From: Apostichopus japonicus
Lineage: Eukaryota > Echinodermata > Holothuroidea > Aspidochirotida > Stichopodidae
Direction: 5' to 3'
Length of the DNA stretch: 64,000 bases
Assembly: GCF_037975245.1 (NCBI RefSeq)
Contig: NC_092561.1
Coordinates: 20,149,508-20,213,507 of the forward strand
Shown: positions 35,452 through 49,310 of the stretch, piece by piece
Layout of the letters: each line of letters starts with the position of its first letter
How positions within the stretch are numbered: position 1 is the stretch's first letter
The notes under the pieces: generated by a model
Database searches by the model: none
What the model was told of the DNA's origin: nothing
Seen by the model: only the letters and a program-made list of their open reading frames with translations
Program-made: the position numbers and the translations under genes

Positions 35452-37660
35452 CTGTTGGATAAAAGGAAACGAAAGATATCATGTTAACATGTTTGCAACA
35501 TAAAATGTAATATCTGAGATAATGTTTGGAAATTAAACAAAAGGTTCAAACCGATGAGCTAATTCTGCAAAGAAGACCAACTTGATTTAGAAGATGGGTA
35601 CATCAAAAGTTGAAATTTAGAATGGCTTTATAGATAAGACTGCCATGTAAAAGAAATAAACTAATAATTAATTTATTATAACTTAATGACAAGCTATAAA
35701 GCAATACTGTATATCGGTGGCTGAAATCGGTTGCTTAAGAACATTGCTAGGTGCCTGCCTCATTGTCAGGTCAAAATCACAACCCCATAAGAGTTTGCAA
35801 GGCAAAGATCCTGTATAAATTAGAAATATTTCAAATTTGGTGATATTTTTCTAATAGTATCTGACTACAGCAGAGTAAATATCAACATAAATGGCAAGTC
35901 AATTGAGAATCATGACTGTTTTCTAATATGATATCTAAATCACTCTTTCACAAAGTAACAAAATAAAAGGATTCATGCAAAACTAAATACAGACTGACCA
36001 GGACACCCTTTGCTTATAATTGTGTCGTATTTCAAGAATACCTGAACAAGAAGAGTGTAATTCAATCTTTTTGAACAACATTTTCAGTGTGATGTCACAG
36101 CTCGCGTATATTGTGATCCTCTCCTTGAAGATATGTGATTAGCCGGTAAAAATTAATTATATATTGCTGTATATCGGACAAGTCACACATTCACTTATGT
36201 ATTGATGATGGACAAAGACAACACTAATAAATATTTTAGTTCGATCTCACATCAAAGCTTCCGTTCTTTTTGGAACTTGTACTTTTTACGAATACTACAG
36301 TCACTTAATTTGAATTACCTAGAGTGGCCTACATGTATGAAATAATGTCACTCTTCAAAATACAAAATGGCGTCCCTGTAGAAAATTCAAACACTTTCTT
36401 TACTGTTGTGCAGACTAAAAGATAGGCTGTAAAACGTATGAATGCAGATGATTAGCCAATGAAACTTAATTATATATTGCAGTATATATATCAAGTCACA
36501 CATTCACATATATGTTAGACGAAGACAACACTAATAAATATTTAGTCTTTGATCTCACATCGAAGCTTCCGTGTACAGTATATATGGAACTTGTATATTT
36601 CATACGATGTAAGTTTAGACTTGCAAACTACATAAAGGAAAACTCTTGTGACAGACTATTTGACCAACAAAAAAATCCAAACAAACTTTACACTTTTATT
36701 TAACCTAATTGTATTATACAGTACAGTACTCATAGAACATGAGATAAGTTTATTTGAATGGAGTCAATTTTGGCTGACTTTCAAACCCTCTATCTTTAAT
36801 TCTTGGAATGGCTCACAGTAGTTGGAATTAAATGTTACCATGCAAGTGTAAATAAGCGATTGTAAAGATTGTTTAGTTTTAGACTTCAGGAGAAGTCTGC
36901 GTTTCAGGTGGAAAGAGTGTAAATAAGTGATTAATATGATAGGCGTATTCTTGTGTGGGCGTACAGTACATGTATATAGTGTAGCGTTAGGCTATGGTGC
37001 GCTTGTATCGATGCATCGCTGCTTAATTACGTACGGAGGTTTTTAAATGTATCGGGCGCGGCGCGCTGATTGTGCTGCGTGCGTGTAACTTGTGTGCGTG
37101 TGGTGTGAAAGAACTTCCTTGTGTTTGAAAATGTTTGGCAGAGCTTATGAATGAGGGAGTGAATACGGATGGTTGACCGGTCAACACTTGTGAGCGAGTG
37201 AGTACGTTTGAGTTATATGTGTATGTGTGAAGTGAGTTTGTTACTTGTAAGTAAATTATATTTTATATTTTATATTTAGTTTGCTCCAGTTAATTGTTAT
37301 TAAATTAATTAAGTTTACCGTTAATCTTTTGTTCCTGCGTTATCTTTACAACTTCTCTCCCCTGAGTCATCATACTTTTGGGAGGGCACGCCAGTACAGA
37401 AAACCCCTAAACTTACACATGGCAAACAGCTTGACTGATATAACAATCTTCTCATCCATGGGTTTTTCTCTACAGTACTGTACAGTATGTTACACGTGGA
37501 ATGTTTGCCTAGTTTTCAAACATCTCTGTATTTAATAAAAGTTTTGAAAACACATCTTTCATGTACAGATATTATATTTCTCTGAAATAAGTAAGCTAAA
37601 AATTATATCGAAAATCATTGCATATCCAGCAGAATTGATGTGATGAAAGTCACTCATTCT

Positions 37661-38432
37661 CAAGGGCGGCGGAAGCACTTTCAATCTGGGGGGGCACCAA
37701 CGTCGAAGGGCACTTAGCAGAAATTCGATTGGACTGATGCAGCCTGATATTTAGTACCCTTTATAACTCTTATTGTATTATCTTATTTGCGTATACACAT
37801 CACTCCATCAACGCCACCCCACCCCCCCCCCCTCAAGGAAACATTGCATATTAGCACTGCAATATGTAATGTGCAAATTGGGAAACAAGGAAAAAGACAA
37901 AATGAGGTGAAATCATTATACAGTCCAAGTCCCTGCACACGCGATCGATACATGCATGAAAGCAAATGAAATATGTCAAAATACTGAAAGAAAAATAATT
38001 TTCTATGTGTTTTTCAATGGTTAAACTGATATTATTATGATCATTATTATTGTAACGACTTTCCCAATAATTCTAACTAATTTGGAAGGGTTATAACACG
38101 GCAAATGATTGTATGTTATTGGCATGCGATGTAATAACCAATGCATGCCTATATGATATGCACATTAACATGTTGAATGCGCGCGTAGCGCGCGAAAAAT
38201 TTTGGTAATATTTTTCGGGCAAGTCGTTACAGCCTCCCCAATTCAAATTAGGCTCCTACGGCTATGGTAGTTAACATTTAGAAATTCCCGAAATATTTCA
38301 TTCGACGTGGGTTTCGCTTTGTTAACTCTTTTTTTATTTAGAAATTTTTTGGGTAGAAAAAGGGCACATTTTTAACCTGAGGAAAAGTGGGGGGGCACGT
38401 GCCCCCTGTGCCCCCCGGTTCCGCCACCCTTG
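37661..38432. mobile_element. hAT-like MITE (family A), complete
   Basis: 8-bp duplication ctcattct at 37653-37660 and 38433-38440. Ends CAAGGGCGGCGGAA and TTCCGCCACCCTTG. The left unit has the empty site near 4190 (one 'ctcattct'), so the insertion post-dates the 33-kb duplication. 772 bp, no transposase. Confidence 0.95.
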
Positions 38433-39066
38433 CTCATTCTGCTCTTTGGCAGATGCATTCACAAAAATACCACCACCACCAAACCAAAGGAAAAAGACAA
38501 GGAAAGACAATCATATCTATTCAAAAATATTCATGAATAATTCATATTTTTTAATATATATGATTGTCTTTCCTTTTCTTTTGATTAAAGTTTGGTCCAG
38601 AGTAATACTGTAGGCTAAGAAGATTTCCAACTTTTTATTTTATAATAAGGAACGAATTTCAGACACTGAATCTGATCATGTTGCTCATGGTAAAATGTGC
38701 ACTGTAATAGTCTGGAATAACATTTACTTTCCCCTTGCACTCCTAATCCTGAGTGGTTCGGTTAGAGGGAAACGATGGTTATCGATCATATGTAATAAAA
38801 TTTGGTTAGTATAATGTAGGCAAAACTCTATTTTGCAAAAGTGTATTTGCTGTACTGTAGACACTGTACTAAATCTTCACATAGCATACATGTACATGCT
38901 TATGTAGGACTATTACTCTGCCACTGTGCGACAATGACGATCACTTCCTCTTTCCCACATTCTGTAGGTCTACGGTATTGGTGAAAACTGACAATTTTCT
39001 TGCTACACTACGCGCTAACCAATGGGGGTGCTCTGCTTAGGCAGTGATCTGATGGTCCCTTTTGGC

Positions 39067-40044
39067 GGGTACCGTTATTCTCCGCACACGTTACTTTCTG
39101 CTGAAACAAAATGGTGTTTTCCGCACACTAATTTGTCAGCGGAAAGCAACGTTTTTTCAGCGGAAGGTACCGGTTTTTTTTAGAGTCCTGAGCAGAATGG
39201 CTAACTGAAATGATAAAGGCACATGGAAGGATTTACTGTAGGAGGATGGAGAAGATAAACTTTGACTGTAGCAGGATAAAATGAAGCTCCTAGACTAGAC
39301 TATTATTAGGATAGCTTAGGCTGTAGCTTAGGCTGTAAGCACTAGCTTAGGCTGTAAGTACAGATTTAAGTCGAGTTAAACAGCGCAACCTTATTTGGTT
39401 GTAGTTTTCGATATGGCTTGAAGGTGGAAAAAGGTGAGCTGCCGTGACGATTTGGTCTGGCTAAGTTTCATCCTTCAGTGGACAGGCGGGTAGGGGGCGT
39501 CCTTTGTGATATTTTCACATTAACAACAACACTCACAACAGGGTCCCTTTAATCCGCCGACCAACTCATACTTCTTCAAAAATATAGTGTACAGGTGAGT
39601 GCATGGGGAAAAAAGTTGTTTTCCGCACAAGATTTTTTTCAGCGGAAAGTAACGTATGCGAAGAACAACTGAAACCCAAGGGCGTAGGAACCGGGGGGGC
39701 TGGGGGGGCGCCAGCCCCCCAGTGAAAAATGTGGAGGGGCGGAAGTATCATTCCGCCCCTCCGCTTCGCAAGTCAGAAAACCCCTTTTTCATTTCCAAAT
39801 GAGAAAAAAAAATGTCATTTGCAGCACCAAATTGCATCTAAGGCCTGGTGAAAATACAAAATTAAGTTTACAAAATGGAGTGGGTGTTGAAGTGTGCTAT
39901 ATTGCACCAAATTGCATCTGAGGCTAGCTGGAAATGCAAAAAATTCCAAAGGGGAGGGGGAACCCCCTCCCCTTAGACCCCTCCCCCAGGCCGGCCATCA
40001 GTCTTCAGCCCCCCCACTCAAAAGTACCTTCACTGCTGAAACCC
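39067..40044. mobile_element. MITE family C with a nested element
   Basis: 8-bp duplication cttttggc at 39059-39066 and 40045-40052. Inverted ends start GGGTACCGTTATTCTCCGCA and, reading inwards from the other end, GGGTTTCAGTTGTTCTTCGC, followed by a shared ACGTTACTTTC. The left unit keeps the empty site near 6306-6313. A family B element is inserted just inside its right end. Confidence 0.9.
39677..40035 (-). mobile_element. hAT-like MITE (family B), nested in family C
   Basis: 8-bp duplication ctgaaacc at 39669-39676 and 40036-40043. Ends CAAGGGCGTAGGAA and a reduced CACTG. It is in the opposite orientation to 29569-29936. 359 bp. Confidence 0.95.
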
Positions 40045-40904
40045 CTTTTGGCAGATGGCCCACCAACTAATTTTGTTTTAATGAAACGCTCTGGTTTATA
40101 CGCACATCATAATCATCTCTAGGCCTATGTAACATTTATAGTAATATTTAATATTTCGTGGTGTGTCTCAAGTTCCGCTCTAGGGGGATTGTACAGCCAC
40201 GGCCAAGAAGCTATGTATAGTCAAGGCTTCATAATTGACGCACCCCCGTAATTGACGCACCTTCAATTATTACTTGCTACGATACAGCAGGCCACCTAAA
40301 CTTTTTGCAGTCAAGCAGAATTACATATTTCATGAGTTTGAATCCATTTTAGCTATTTGCTGACTAAAGTTTGGTATTTTTTAAGCTTTTAACACCATCT
40401 CCCCAGTTTTGCACGTTTTTTGGGCATTTGGAAATCTTAAATCCTAAAAATAACCAACATTACCTCAATATGATAACACAACTCTCTAGGACCTAACCTG
40501 TCTGAGCTTAGAGGCTCAGAGCATAGCAAACAGCATCTAAAGTCAATGGATGTATACTAAGGCCTAAACTACAGTTAGCTTATCGACGAATGTGTCAATT
40601 TAGGGGTATGAAAGAACTTGACACGGCAGACATTTTGTGGTCAAATTCTGCTCAATTGTACGGTGCATAAGCACAGAACCTTAAATATTTTGATTTCATA
40701 ACATTTCTGAGGATCTACACATATGAAAAACACATACGGTTGAGTGATTTGGATTTTTCCTTGATAGACATCGTTGATCAAATCCTAAGGCTTAAGTGCG
40801 TCAATTATGAGCCCACCATGCTACCTAGGAAACGAAATTATATTGATAAAAAAAACAAATGAAAATATTCAATAAATAACGCTGACAAAATGGTCTAAAC
40901 TTAC

Positions 40905-40945
40905 TTCTGAATAGAAACTGGACATTTTCGTTTTCTTCCCTCCAT
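40905..40945 (-). CDS. Middle CARD gene, exon 1
   Basis: 41-nt coding part from ATG (40943-40945) to donor gtaagt (40899-40904), encoding MEGRKRKCPVSIQ plus two bases of a Lys codon completed by exon 2. The basic start (GRKRK) could be a nuclear or nucleic-acid-binding patch, but it is too short to say. Donor position and phase match exon 1 of the left gene. The flank upstream keeps the ancestral sequence, so its promoter is more likely to be intact than the left gene's. Confidence 0.6.
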
Positions 40946-40968
40946 CAACAGTTCGTTTGTGCTTCGTG

Positions 40969-41289
40969 TCACAGACAATATCTTGATTGATAGTTCTTGC
41001 TTGTATTCGTGCACGCTTCTTTAAAGGTGGGATCGCTCGTAATTTCTTCGTTAATTCTGTCCTTCACACCAACCGATTCAAAAATAATATCAATACTACC
41101 CTCTACCGGTTCGTCGCTGTTGTTTCGTAATTTCTCAGCAATCCCATTTGGGGTTTCAGCCAATCGCTGCCAAGCACCCCAAATCAAGATGTCTGCGCCC
41201 ATAGATGTAAACAAAGTGCAAAGCGTATGCGAGAAGAATGGCGACTTCCAGCCCGACTTCAAGCGTGTATAGTCAAGTTGAATGAGCAT
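40969..41289 (-). CDS. ORF just upstream of the middle CARD gene (possible uORF)
   Basis: An open frame of 106 codons ending 23 bp before the exon 1 ATG. From an inner Met it reads MGADILIWGAWQRLAETPNG and EEITSDPTFKEACT. No domain recognised. It might be a 5' leader ORF, an upstream exon of another gene or chance. The left unit cannot be used for comparison because the LTR insertion replaced this part. Confidence 0.25.
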   Translation of the reverse strand: MLIQLDYTRLKSGWKSPFFSHTLCTLFTSMGADILIWGAWQRLAETPNGIAEKLRNNSDEPVEGSIDIIFESVGVKDRINEEITSDPTFKEACTNTSKNYQSRYCL

Positions 41290-44200
41290 AGAAATAGAGA
41301 AATGGCGAGCGGTCGATTCGGACGCTTTGGAAGTGATGGAGAAGTCCGAATTTCGATATAGCCTACCTATAACTAGTAGTAGGCATAGTATTAACTACTG
41401 TAGTTCTACTACTACTACTACTACTACTAGGCGTAACTGTATTTTAGGAATGTAACTTTGTTAGCCTTACTTAGGCCTGCAAACTGTACTGCCAGTGTCA
41501 TGCACGGCAATTCACTCTGGTATTTTAATAATTATTAGTACCCTAGGGCCTAGGATCAATACTTAGCTTTGTATGTGTGGATTCAAGAGGAGGGGTGTCG
41601 TGCTTACCCAAAGGCGATTCACAATATGCCTAATGCCCCATTGTTTGTTCTTTGTACACTGTATAACAATGTGCAGCGTATTGTCTGCAATTTTGAAATA
41701 TATAATATTATTACCAAGTACTCACTCCACATGTTCTTCAGCACTAGGCTATACTGTACATATTTCATGGACTTTTGTGGATGAAATTGGAAGCCCTCAG
41801 TTTGTAATGACTTTGTAAACTGCAGTGATTGAGATCCTTGTTTGGACAAGGTGTTGAGCTATTTTAATAAAATTGTGACAGGTGATCAGCATGAGATCCA
41901 AGAGAACTTCATATGTCATTCAAAAGCATGACTATCCAGTCTGGCCTTAATTTCAAAAGATGGTTTCCTGACAACACACCCTGGCAGTAGATGTCAATGA
42001 TCATTAACATGCTGATAAAAAAGGATAGTACTGGCAGTAGAAACACAACCAAAAACATTGGAAAGGAAAGTTAAGCTGCACTCAAAGAGACACAAAATAT
42101 TTTGAATGGTTCCATGACTGGTCTATGGAAGTTGCCATCATGATAATTGTATGAACGGAGACTCTGGAGCAAAATGTTGTTATTCCATATTTAATGGAGT
42201 GACAACTGGTTAATGGAGATCAAGCACATTGTATGTAAAATACTGGTGTAAGTCTGAGCAACTGGATATTCGAAAGACTCCCCCATATTGGAATGTAACT
42301 TTTCGCTCGAACAAGCTATGCCACTTGAACTATTGTGACTCAGAATCTTCAATCTATCTAGCTGTTATCCATCTGTTATTCATCTTTCTACAGTACCTTT
42401 TTGAAGTAACTACTGTGAAAACCCCTCATAGCACTGGGACTGTATGACAGCCTTTGGCTTAGCCATCCTTTACCAACTTTAAATCGTGCAGTCTTGTGTT
42501 TGAGGCAAGTGGGATTGCTTGACAAAAGATTGAACTATTAAGTTTATGTAGACAGCTCAAAATTGGCAAAAAACAATTAGCTTCCTAGTTGTATTAACAT
42601 GTAATAGATAACCATCAAGGTGGTAATTTTGTTCACCATACATGTATCTGTGCTAGCAGCCTAGGATGTCATCATTTACAGTTTGTATTTAGGAATTCTA
42701 TAAAAAGTATGTCTATTTCTTTCAGGTTGACACACGATGTGGTCGAGTACTTATTTATGAATCAAGTAGAGCCTTGTTTACAGGAAATCTGCAGCATATC
42801 ATACAACATGCCAGTTTCAGGGTTTGCAAATCACTCAATCTTTTGGTATATATGACCAGTTTACAGCACTTGGTAACTTATCAGTAGTATTAAAAAAGCT
42901 ATATAAATTTAGGGTTAAAATTTCACAACTTGAGTGTGGTATAACATGGCATAAGAAGCCTCATAGAGAAAGGTTCATGAGTGCAGTAGTAGCAGAAAGA
43001 CATGACAGTAATGACATGGAGACTGATTTGGCTGGACATAACTGAAAATTATAATTTCTACTAGTTTTATCAATTTTTATGTCTTTCACCAGCCATGATT
43101 GCTAATAAAGAAGGCATACTGTGCATACCTGAGAAGGCAATGGGTTGGGAGGAGGCACATTTCTTGGTTTTGCAGGTTTATGTGTATGTAGTTGCTTAAA
43201 GCTGCAGTATGGTATAATGCAGTTGAACCTCATATTGTGATAAGTTAAATACTGTCCTTGGATACAGTTAGTAATTTACCTTTGCAGACATTCTTAGATG
43301 TTTACTCATTTAGGTACTGTAAAACTTCATAGGATCAAGCAAATGAGCCAAATAACTATGATTGATCACAATTCAAGTCAATTGAGAAAGCACTGTATGC
43401 AAGCAGAATAACAATTAGAATGGTTGTTCAGTGATGATAAAAAAAAGGGGGTGTAGCAGAAAAGGTTTGTAGGTATATTTGCTCATGTTACTATCATAAT
43501 TATCATATTTCTGCCACCTAATCATACAGTTAATCAAGAAGAATTTTATACTAGTGACTAATAATTAGTAGGCAATGTTAAAATAAATAACAATTCTTAA
43601 CATTAAAACGCTATAGAAATATGCCCTTTGCAAATCACAGGTGATATATGTTCTGTACATTTATTGACAGATCTATTTAGTCAAAAAAGGTTCTTTTCAC
43701 TGTGAAAAGGTAATTTTTGTGGCATGAAATAGTTATCCTTCAGCAGGGTTCATATAATGTTATTTTCTGAACATTGCAGCAAATGAACCCACCTATTGTA
43801 TGTTAAACATTCTGTGGTTTCAGTCAGTCTTTTCAGTCAATTAACATTTCCTTGCTGTCAAGGTAGTATGCAATTACCTCTTTGTTTAATTAACAAGAAA
43901 TATCATGTTGCATTGTGCCTGGATCAAACACAACAGTTAACTTAAATTTATGTGCATCTTGTGTACGGCATTTTGTAGTTTTGGTTCCTTGCTGAAAGCA
44001 AAAGAACCTTTGTAATCAGGTCGGTGTGGGTGTGTGTATATGTGTATGTGTGTGACACTTAAGTTTTTATGCACGATAACTCAACAAGGGCTATGATTGA
44101 TCAATGCTATATTTGGTGGGTGGGTGGGTGGTCCATAATTTGTTGATAAAAATATTGATTTTGGTGCTCATATCATGAATATTAATGAGGTCACAGGGTT

Positions 44201-45639
44201 AAACCTACAGTAGACAACCATAAGTCACAGTCCCATCAAAAGTGAGTGTGTTATTGATAGGTAGCTTACACATGGCGATGTGTGTTACAATGGATAACGT
44301 GTGTATTTATGAGGAGGTGTGGCTTTGTAAGGCAATTATTGATCTTGCTTCATCATTACATACTGTACTTGGAGTGTTCCCTGTTAAACAATGAGCAGCA
44401 GCAGGAACCATGAAATGTTTTCATTCTGGTTGACAGTACCTTGCTATGCCAAATGTATCTAGGAAATACCATAGCTGGTTGTGTTTCATATATAAATTAG
44501 TATGTGTGCTTTGTGCTTGCTTATTTCTACTTCCGATCTAGTTGCTGGGAAAAGCAGCGATTTGTTTTGTTATTCAAGTGATATCAAAGCATATTTGTGG
44601 TGAATAAAGGCAATACTTTAATCTGGTGACATTGCAACAAGAGGACTGTACTTGGTGATTTCAATAAACTCAAGTCTCAATTGATAATGGTATTTGATTG
44701 TTTATTTCATTAACTATTATTGACAGATGGATAAAAATGCACATTCTTGACATTTTTATTATTACGAAGGGACTGAAATCTTGTCAAGGTGCTCTCTAGC
44801 ATAAAATAATATAAAATTATTAGATGAACCCAATTGCCTGTGATGCTACATCATTTGATGTTGTGACAACTATCTCACATGCAACCAGCCTTCACACTAA
44901 CTCCATCAGCATGTCTACAGCACATACTGAGCAGAACATTTTGGGTGTGTCTCCCCCGGGGATACTGAGCAGAACATTTTGGGTGTGTCTCCGCTGGGCC
45001 CCCCCCCCCCACCTATCTGTCATACCCTCACACTGGATGTGAATTACTTTGCAAGTGTGAGGGTCCATGTTTAATGTTACCACAAAAAACATGACTATCT
45101 CTCTAGGGAGGCTGATTTATTTATAACATTTCCACTTTGCCCCTCCCCCATACCCAAGTGTTTTCGTAGGGAAAACTCGGAAAGTTGCACCTACAACAGC
45201 ACTCCTATAATGCTAACAACAGCCCGATCATTTAAGTTTGGAAAAGGCAATGGTCAGGCAAAACTCTTCTTCGCACCAACATCATGCAGTATACTACTGC
45301 CAAGGGAAGTGGGGGGGGGGGGGGATCAATAACCTCTCATACGTTGGTCGATAGGATGAAAAATCTCAACACTTTAAGGCTTCTAGCTTTGAAATATGAC
45401 AGGTTATGTGTCTTACATTAATGTAAACAAAAAGGTATACATGGCTCTGAATGTAAGTAGAACATAAATTAGCTCTAAATGTAAGCTAACAAGAGCGCCC
45501 TCTACTAATATTTATTTGTTCATTGACCACATTTGCATGCCATTTTAATCACGGGACATTTTAAATCGGGCAAGACTATAAACAATAGTGAGTCCCATCT
45601 GTGGTCTTGTACCAATAACATAAGTTCTAAGTCAACGTG
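41290..45639. other. Intergenic, no recognisable gene
   Basis: A short (CTA)n run at 41405-41430, several TACTGTA/TACAGTA 7-mers, a (TGGG)n-like run near 44115, and a small tandem repeat (about 40 bp, two copies) at 44925-44990 around 'agcagaacattttgggtgtg'. A plus-strand stretch at 42727-42860 follows an acceptor-like 'ttctttcag' but has no recognisable product. Confidence 0.6.
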
Positions 45640-45647
45640 GCCTCCCA

Positions 45648-46345
45648 CTGTGGCGTAGCTAACATTCAATTGTTAGGGGGGGGCAAGATTTTCTTAAGGG
45701 GGGAAACCTCGTGATGGTTGATGGTAGAAATTACCAAGAAATATATGTATTAACGGGCACCTCGTCTGCACAAATACACATCTAATGGTTCAGTGGAACA
45801 TGATACACTTTCACTTAATTTACCTCTATTGCGGAGACAGTCGTGGTGGTTTCTGCATAATTCCGCACAGTATGAAAAGGATACAGTAAATAAATTAGCT
45901 ACTCTAATTCACAACATGCCCAGATTCCCACAGAAACAAGTTTCACTAGGCCTATTGGACCTATACGTGCAGTGAAAATTCTCCACAAGTGGCATTGGTC
46001 GCTGAAAATAAACATGGGTTGCTAGCGTTAGTTTGTAACGGTTATACAACTGGCCAAATTATTGGCGATTACTCTGTAGGACGATATTGACCAACGGTCT
46101 CCGTATGTGGGCATGATGAAGGCCCAAAATGTATAATATCTCGGTCTGATTACCAAGTTTTGACCTTACATGAAGTATGAATATGAGCCCTGAGGTATGA
46201 ATACTTGTGATCAGAACTCGAAAAAATGTTAAAAGAAGTATAATTTTGAATACATCACTGGATCTCATTTGGGGGGGGGGGGCAAGACTGTAGCACAAAG
46301 CAAATTTGAAGAAGAAAAAACCTGGCTCCCTCTGGCTACGCCACT
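45648..46345. mobile_element. hAT-like MITE
   Basis: Ends CTGTGGCGTAGCT and, inverted, CAGTGGCGTAGCC. Flanked by gcctccca (45640-45647) and gcctcccc (46346-46353), 7 of 8 matching. 698 bp; a G-run lies just inside each end. Confidence 0.8.
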
Positions 46346-47949
46346 GGCCTCCCCTAGCTGTATAGACTCGGAATGATATCATAATTATCTACCCTTTCAT
46401 TCTCCTCTCAATCCCTACAATAATGCATTTGATCGTCCTGATCATTGCATCAATGGACCCAGCGAGTCCAATTCTATCACAAACAGTATTTTTATCGATT
46501 TTTATGAAGTTATATTGTGGAGCGGTATTTTGCGCCAATGTAAACTTTGCCCGACTGGCTTGAAATTCTATATTTAAATAATAAAGAAAAAGCTCAGTTT
46601 TTCAATGTCATATCGATTGCCTCCGACCTCTGGTAATTTTTTTATTATATTTTTTAAATTTTTGTATGTCTTTTTTAACATGCCGCCTTTTATTCAAGTA
46701 TAAGAAAAGATGTGAAACTTAAGAAGTAAGAGAAAATGTCATGCTGTATATACGCCACAAATTATTATGCCATTGCATGTTGCATTTCCGACTCATTGAC
46801 GTACACGACTACGTCACATCCGCTTGGAGTTAAAAGACGGGAAAGTCGGGATTTAATTTACAAAACGTACCTTTGCAATTAGCTTTCAAGGTAATTATAA
46901 GTTTCAAGTTCACAGATCTTTCCAGTGCTGTGGGGTTTGCCTTAGAAAGTATTCTTATGAAGCGCCCTCACATGGAGAGCAACTTCCAATGAGCTTATAC
47001 ATGGATATCACGTGAAAGCATCGGTCTGCCATAATATGCATTCGGAGGTTCAGCTTCCTATAGACCTCTTCCTTTAGACACCATAATTAATCAGGCTAAT
47101 CCTAATGGTAAACCTAAAGGGTGTGGGTTAACGCCATAATTGTTTGGAAAATTCTTTTCGAAGTCGAAATCCTTTCCACTGAATGCCGCACATATAAATT
47201 TTAGTTCCAACCAAGATTTTGACTTTCTTAAGACTTTAATATTTTGGACATGCCATTCTACTGTGATTCTGTGGTGGTTATCACACTCGTTTGGAAGGTG
47301 GGAAAGATTTCCATAGAAACTATTAGTCCTGCAAGTTTCTTTCGATTTTTAACCTCCGTTTGAAAATATGGCCAGTTTAGCACTTTAACCATTTTGAACT
47401 TCTAAACCAGAAATGGTATGAGCATCTGTCTCGAATATGTTTGGGAACTAGTGACCCACTAAGCCATGAAATTAGAAGATCGGACCCCCATCCCCGTCAA
47501 AGACCCCCTCCCCCCCCCCCCCACTCTTACGGAATACCTTTGAGGAAACAGGTGTATTGGACTATATGTGCTACAAAACATGTGCATTATTGTGTATAGC
47601 TGATCATGTGAAGGTTTATTTAGAAGCACTCCTTCCTTCCGCAAATTGTTCTCGTCTGTTATTGGTATATTTCGAATTAGCCTCCTGAACTTTGGTCCGG
47701 TGGTTAGCTATTCAAACATCTTACATCACTGCTCATTAATTAGCCGTGCTGCTGGGGTATTTTTCTTTATTATTCACTTTTCTTAAAGGATAAGAACATC
47801 ATTTACAAAAGGGCAATGAGCAGCCTAGTAATGAGCAAATAAGAAACCAGAAAGTCAAAGATTTAGTGATTCCTTACACATAGGAGAAATTTTGTTAGGG
47901 CTTTGATTTCAACTAGAGATTTGGATATACCATGTTTGTAGGTTATTCA

Positions 47950-48760
47950 CAGTTTAGGCTGTATTGACCTTCACCAAAACAATAGGGTTATTTAATTGAT
48001 ATGGATCATCGACATACCAAGTACATATCAAAATCGTATTGCTTACTACAAAGATACTGGCCAGGGAGAACCTACAGGAACTCAGCAACTTACGCGAAAT
48101 GCAGCTCGTACACCGGTTTCGTTGCGACAGTTTTGTACGGATGCCTGATCCGGACGACGAAATGATATAGGCTTGTGCATCATGATCGTAATGCAGAAAC
48201 ATGTATGTGATGACAGTATGGTCGATGTTGGGTACCGTAGAATGGGTTTTCTGAAACTACTTCTCTTGACCTCAAAGGAAATTTGACACGCATGAAATTC
48301 CACAGCGATTTTGTTCTCACCAAAGGCAATCTACGTGCTTTGTTTGTACATTAACGTAATTTCACTTTTAGAGTAATTTCTCACAAGATTTTCAGACTTT
48401 CACCTCAGATCTGCTAACCTCACATGACTGTTGACCAGCGTCCAATATAATAGGGATCTCCTACACAATATGGGCCATCTACATACTAAGTATGAAATCC
48501 TTCCAAGTTACCCCTTCCTACAAGATATTGTGTTTACAAGCAGTTTAAGAGGTTTTTTAGTGTGACCTCTGGTGACCTCAAATGACCTTTGACCTCCACC
48601 AAAAACAATAGTAGTCTTTTTCCTAATATGGGTTACCCATATGAAGAGTATGAGTTACATACAAGCTTCAATTGTTGAGATATCGTGTTTACAAGAAAGT
48701 GTCTCATACACACACACACCCACGCACGCGCATGCACTAACCCACACAATCACCATCGCA
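47950..48760. repeat. Monomers of the 'TGACCTTTGACCT' repeat family
   Basis: Diverged tandem copies with 'gatatcgtgtttacaag' blocks and a (CA)n end (48700-48740). A perfect TGACCTTTGACCT lies at 48583-48595. Confidence 0.75.
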
Positions 48761-49049
48761 TTGATTTCTTCAGTCTTTGGCAAGGAATCAAAAGAGGCCT
48801 CTTTCTGGATATAATGCCCCAGAGAACTACAGCAACTGAAATACAATGACTCAGACTTTTCTATTTTATTCTTGTTATTTCAAACCAAAAATATAGTATA
48901 AATGTAAAAATACACGAGGTACACAAAATATGAATATATAGGGTAAGAGAAAAGATGTGATAAGGAGCTTGAAATAAACTTGATTGAAATGTACTGTAAA
49001 AGTCATTACAATCCCAGTTACCTATACCACTCCACCCCCTCCGAAGACT

Positions 49050-49310
49050 TATAATAGAAATAATGATGATAATGATGATAATGACGATAATAATAGTAAC
49101 AACAAAATAATAATAAGAATGATGATGATGATAAAGATAACAATAGTAATCATAGTAACAACAACAACAAAAATAATAATAGCAATAAGAATGATGAGGA
49201 TGACAATGACGATAATCATAATAAAAGTAATAATAGTAAAAACAACAACAATAATAATAATAACAACAATAAGAATGACGATGAATAATAATAATAATAA
49301 TAAAAGGCAT
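49050..49310. repeat. Interrupted (GAT/AAT/AAC)n tract
   Basis: About 260 bp almost entirely of GAT, AAT and AAC triplets, nearly devoid of C on one side and of G on the other. Open in several frames by composition only. Confidence 0.9.

Larger units (their letters stand above)
33376..40993. repeat. Segmental duplication, right copy of block A
   Basis: This is the paralogue of 1-6634, in the same orientation. It is longer because it carries extra insertions missing from the left copy: a hAT-like element (37661-38432), another MITE (39067-40044) with a third element nested in it, and about 150 bp near 36930-37090. Homology ends near 40993, where the left copy has been overwritten by a Ty3/gypsy LTR. 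The right copy therefore keeps the original 5' flank of the CARD gene. Confidence 0.95.

Noticed and set aside
42727-42860. Plus-strand stretch after an acceptor-like 'ttctttcag'
   Set aside because: The peptide (THDVVEYLFMNQVEP...) has no family I recognise, there is no good donor, and a stop follows soon.
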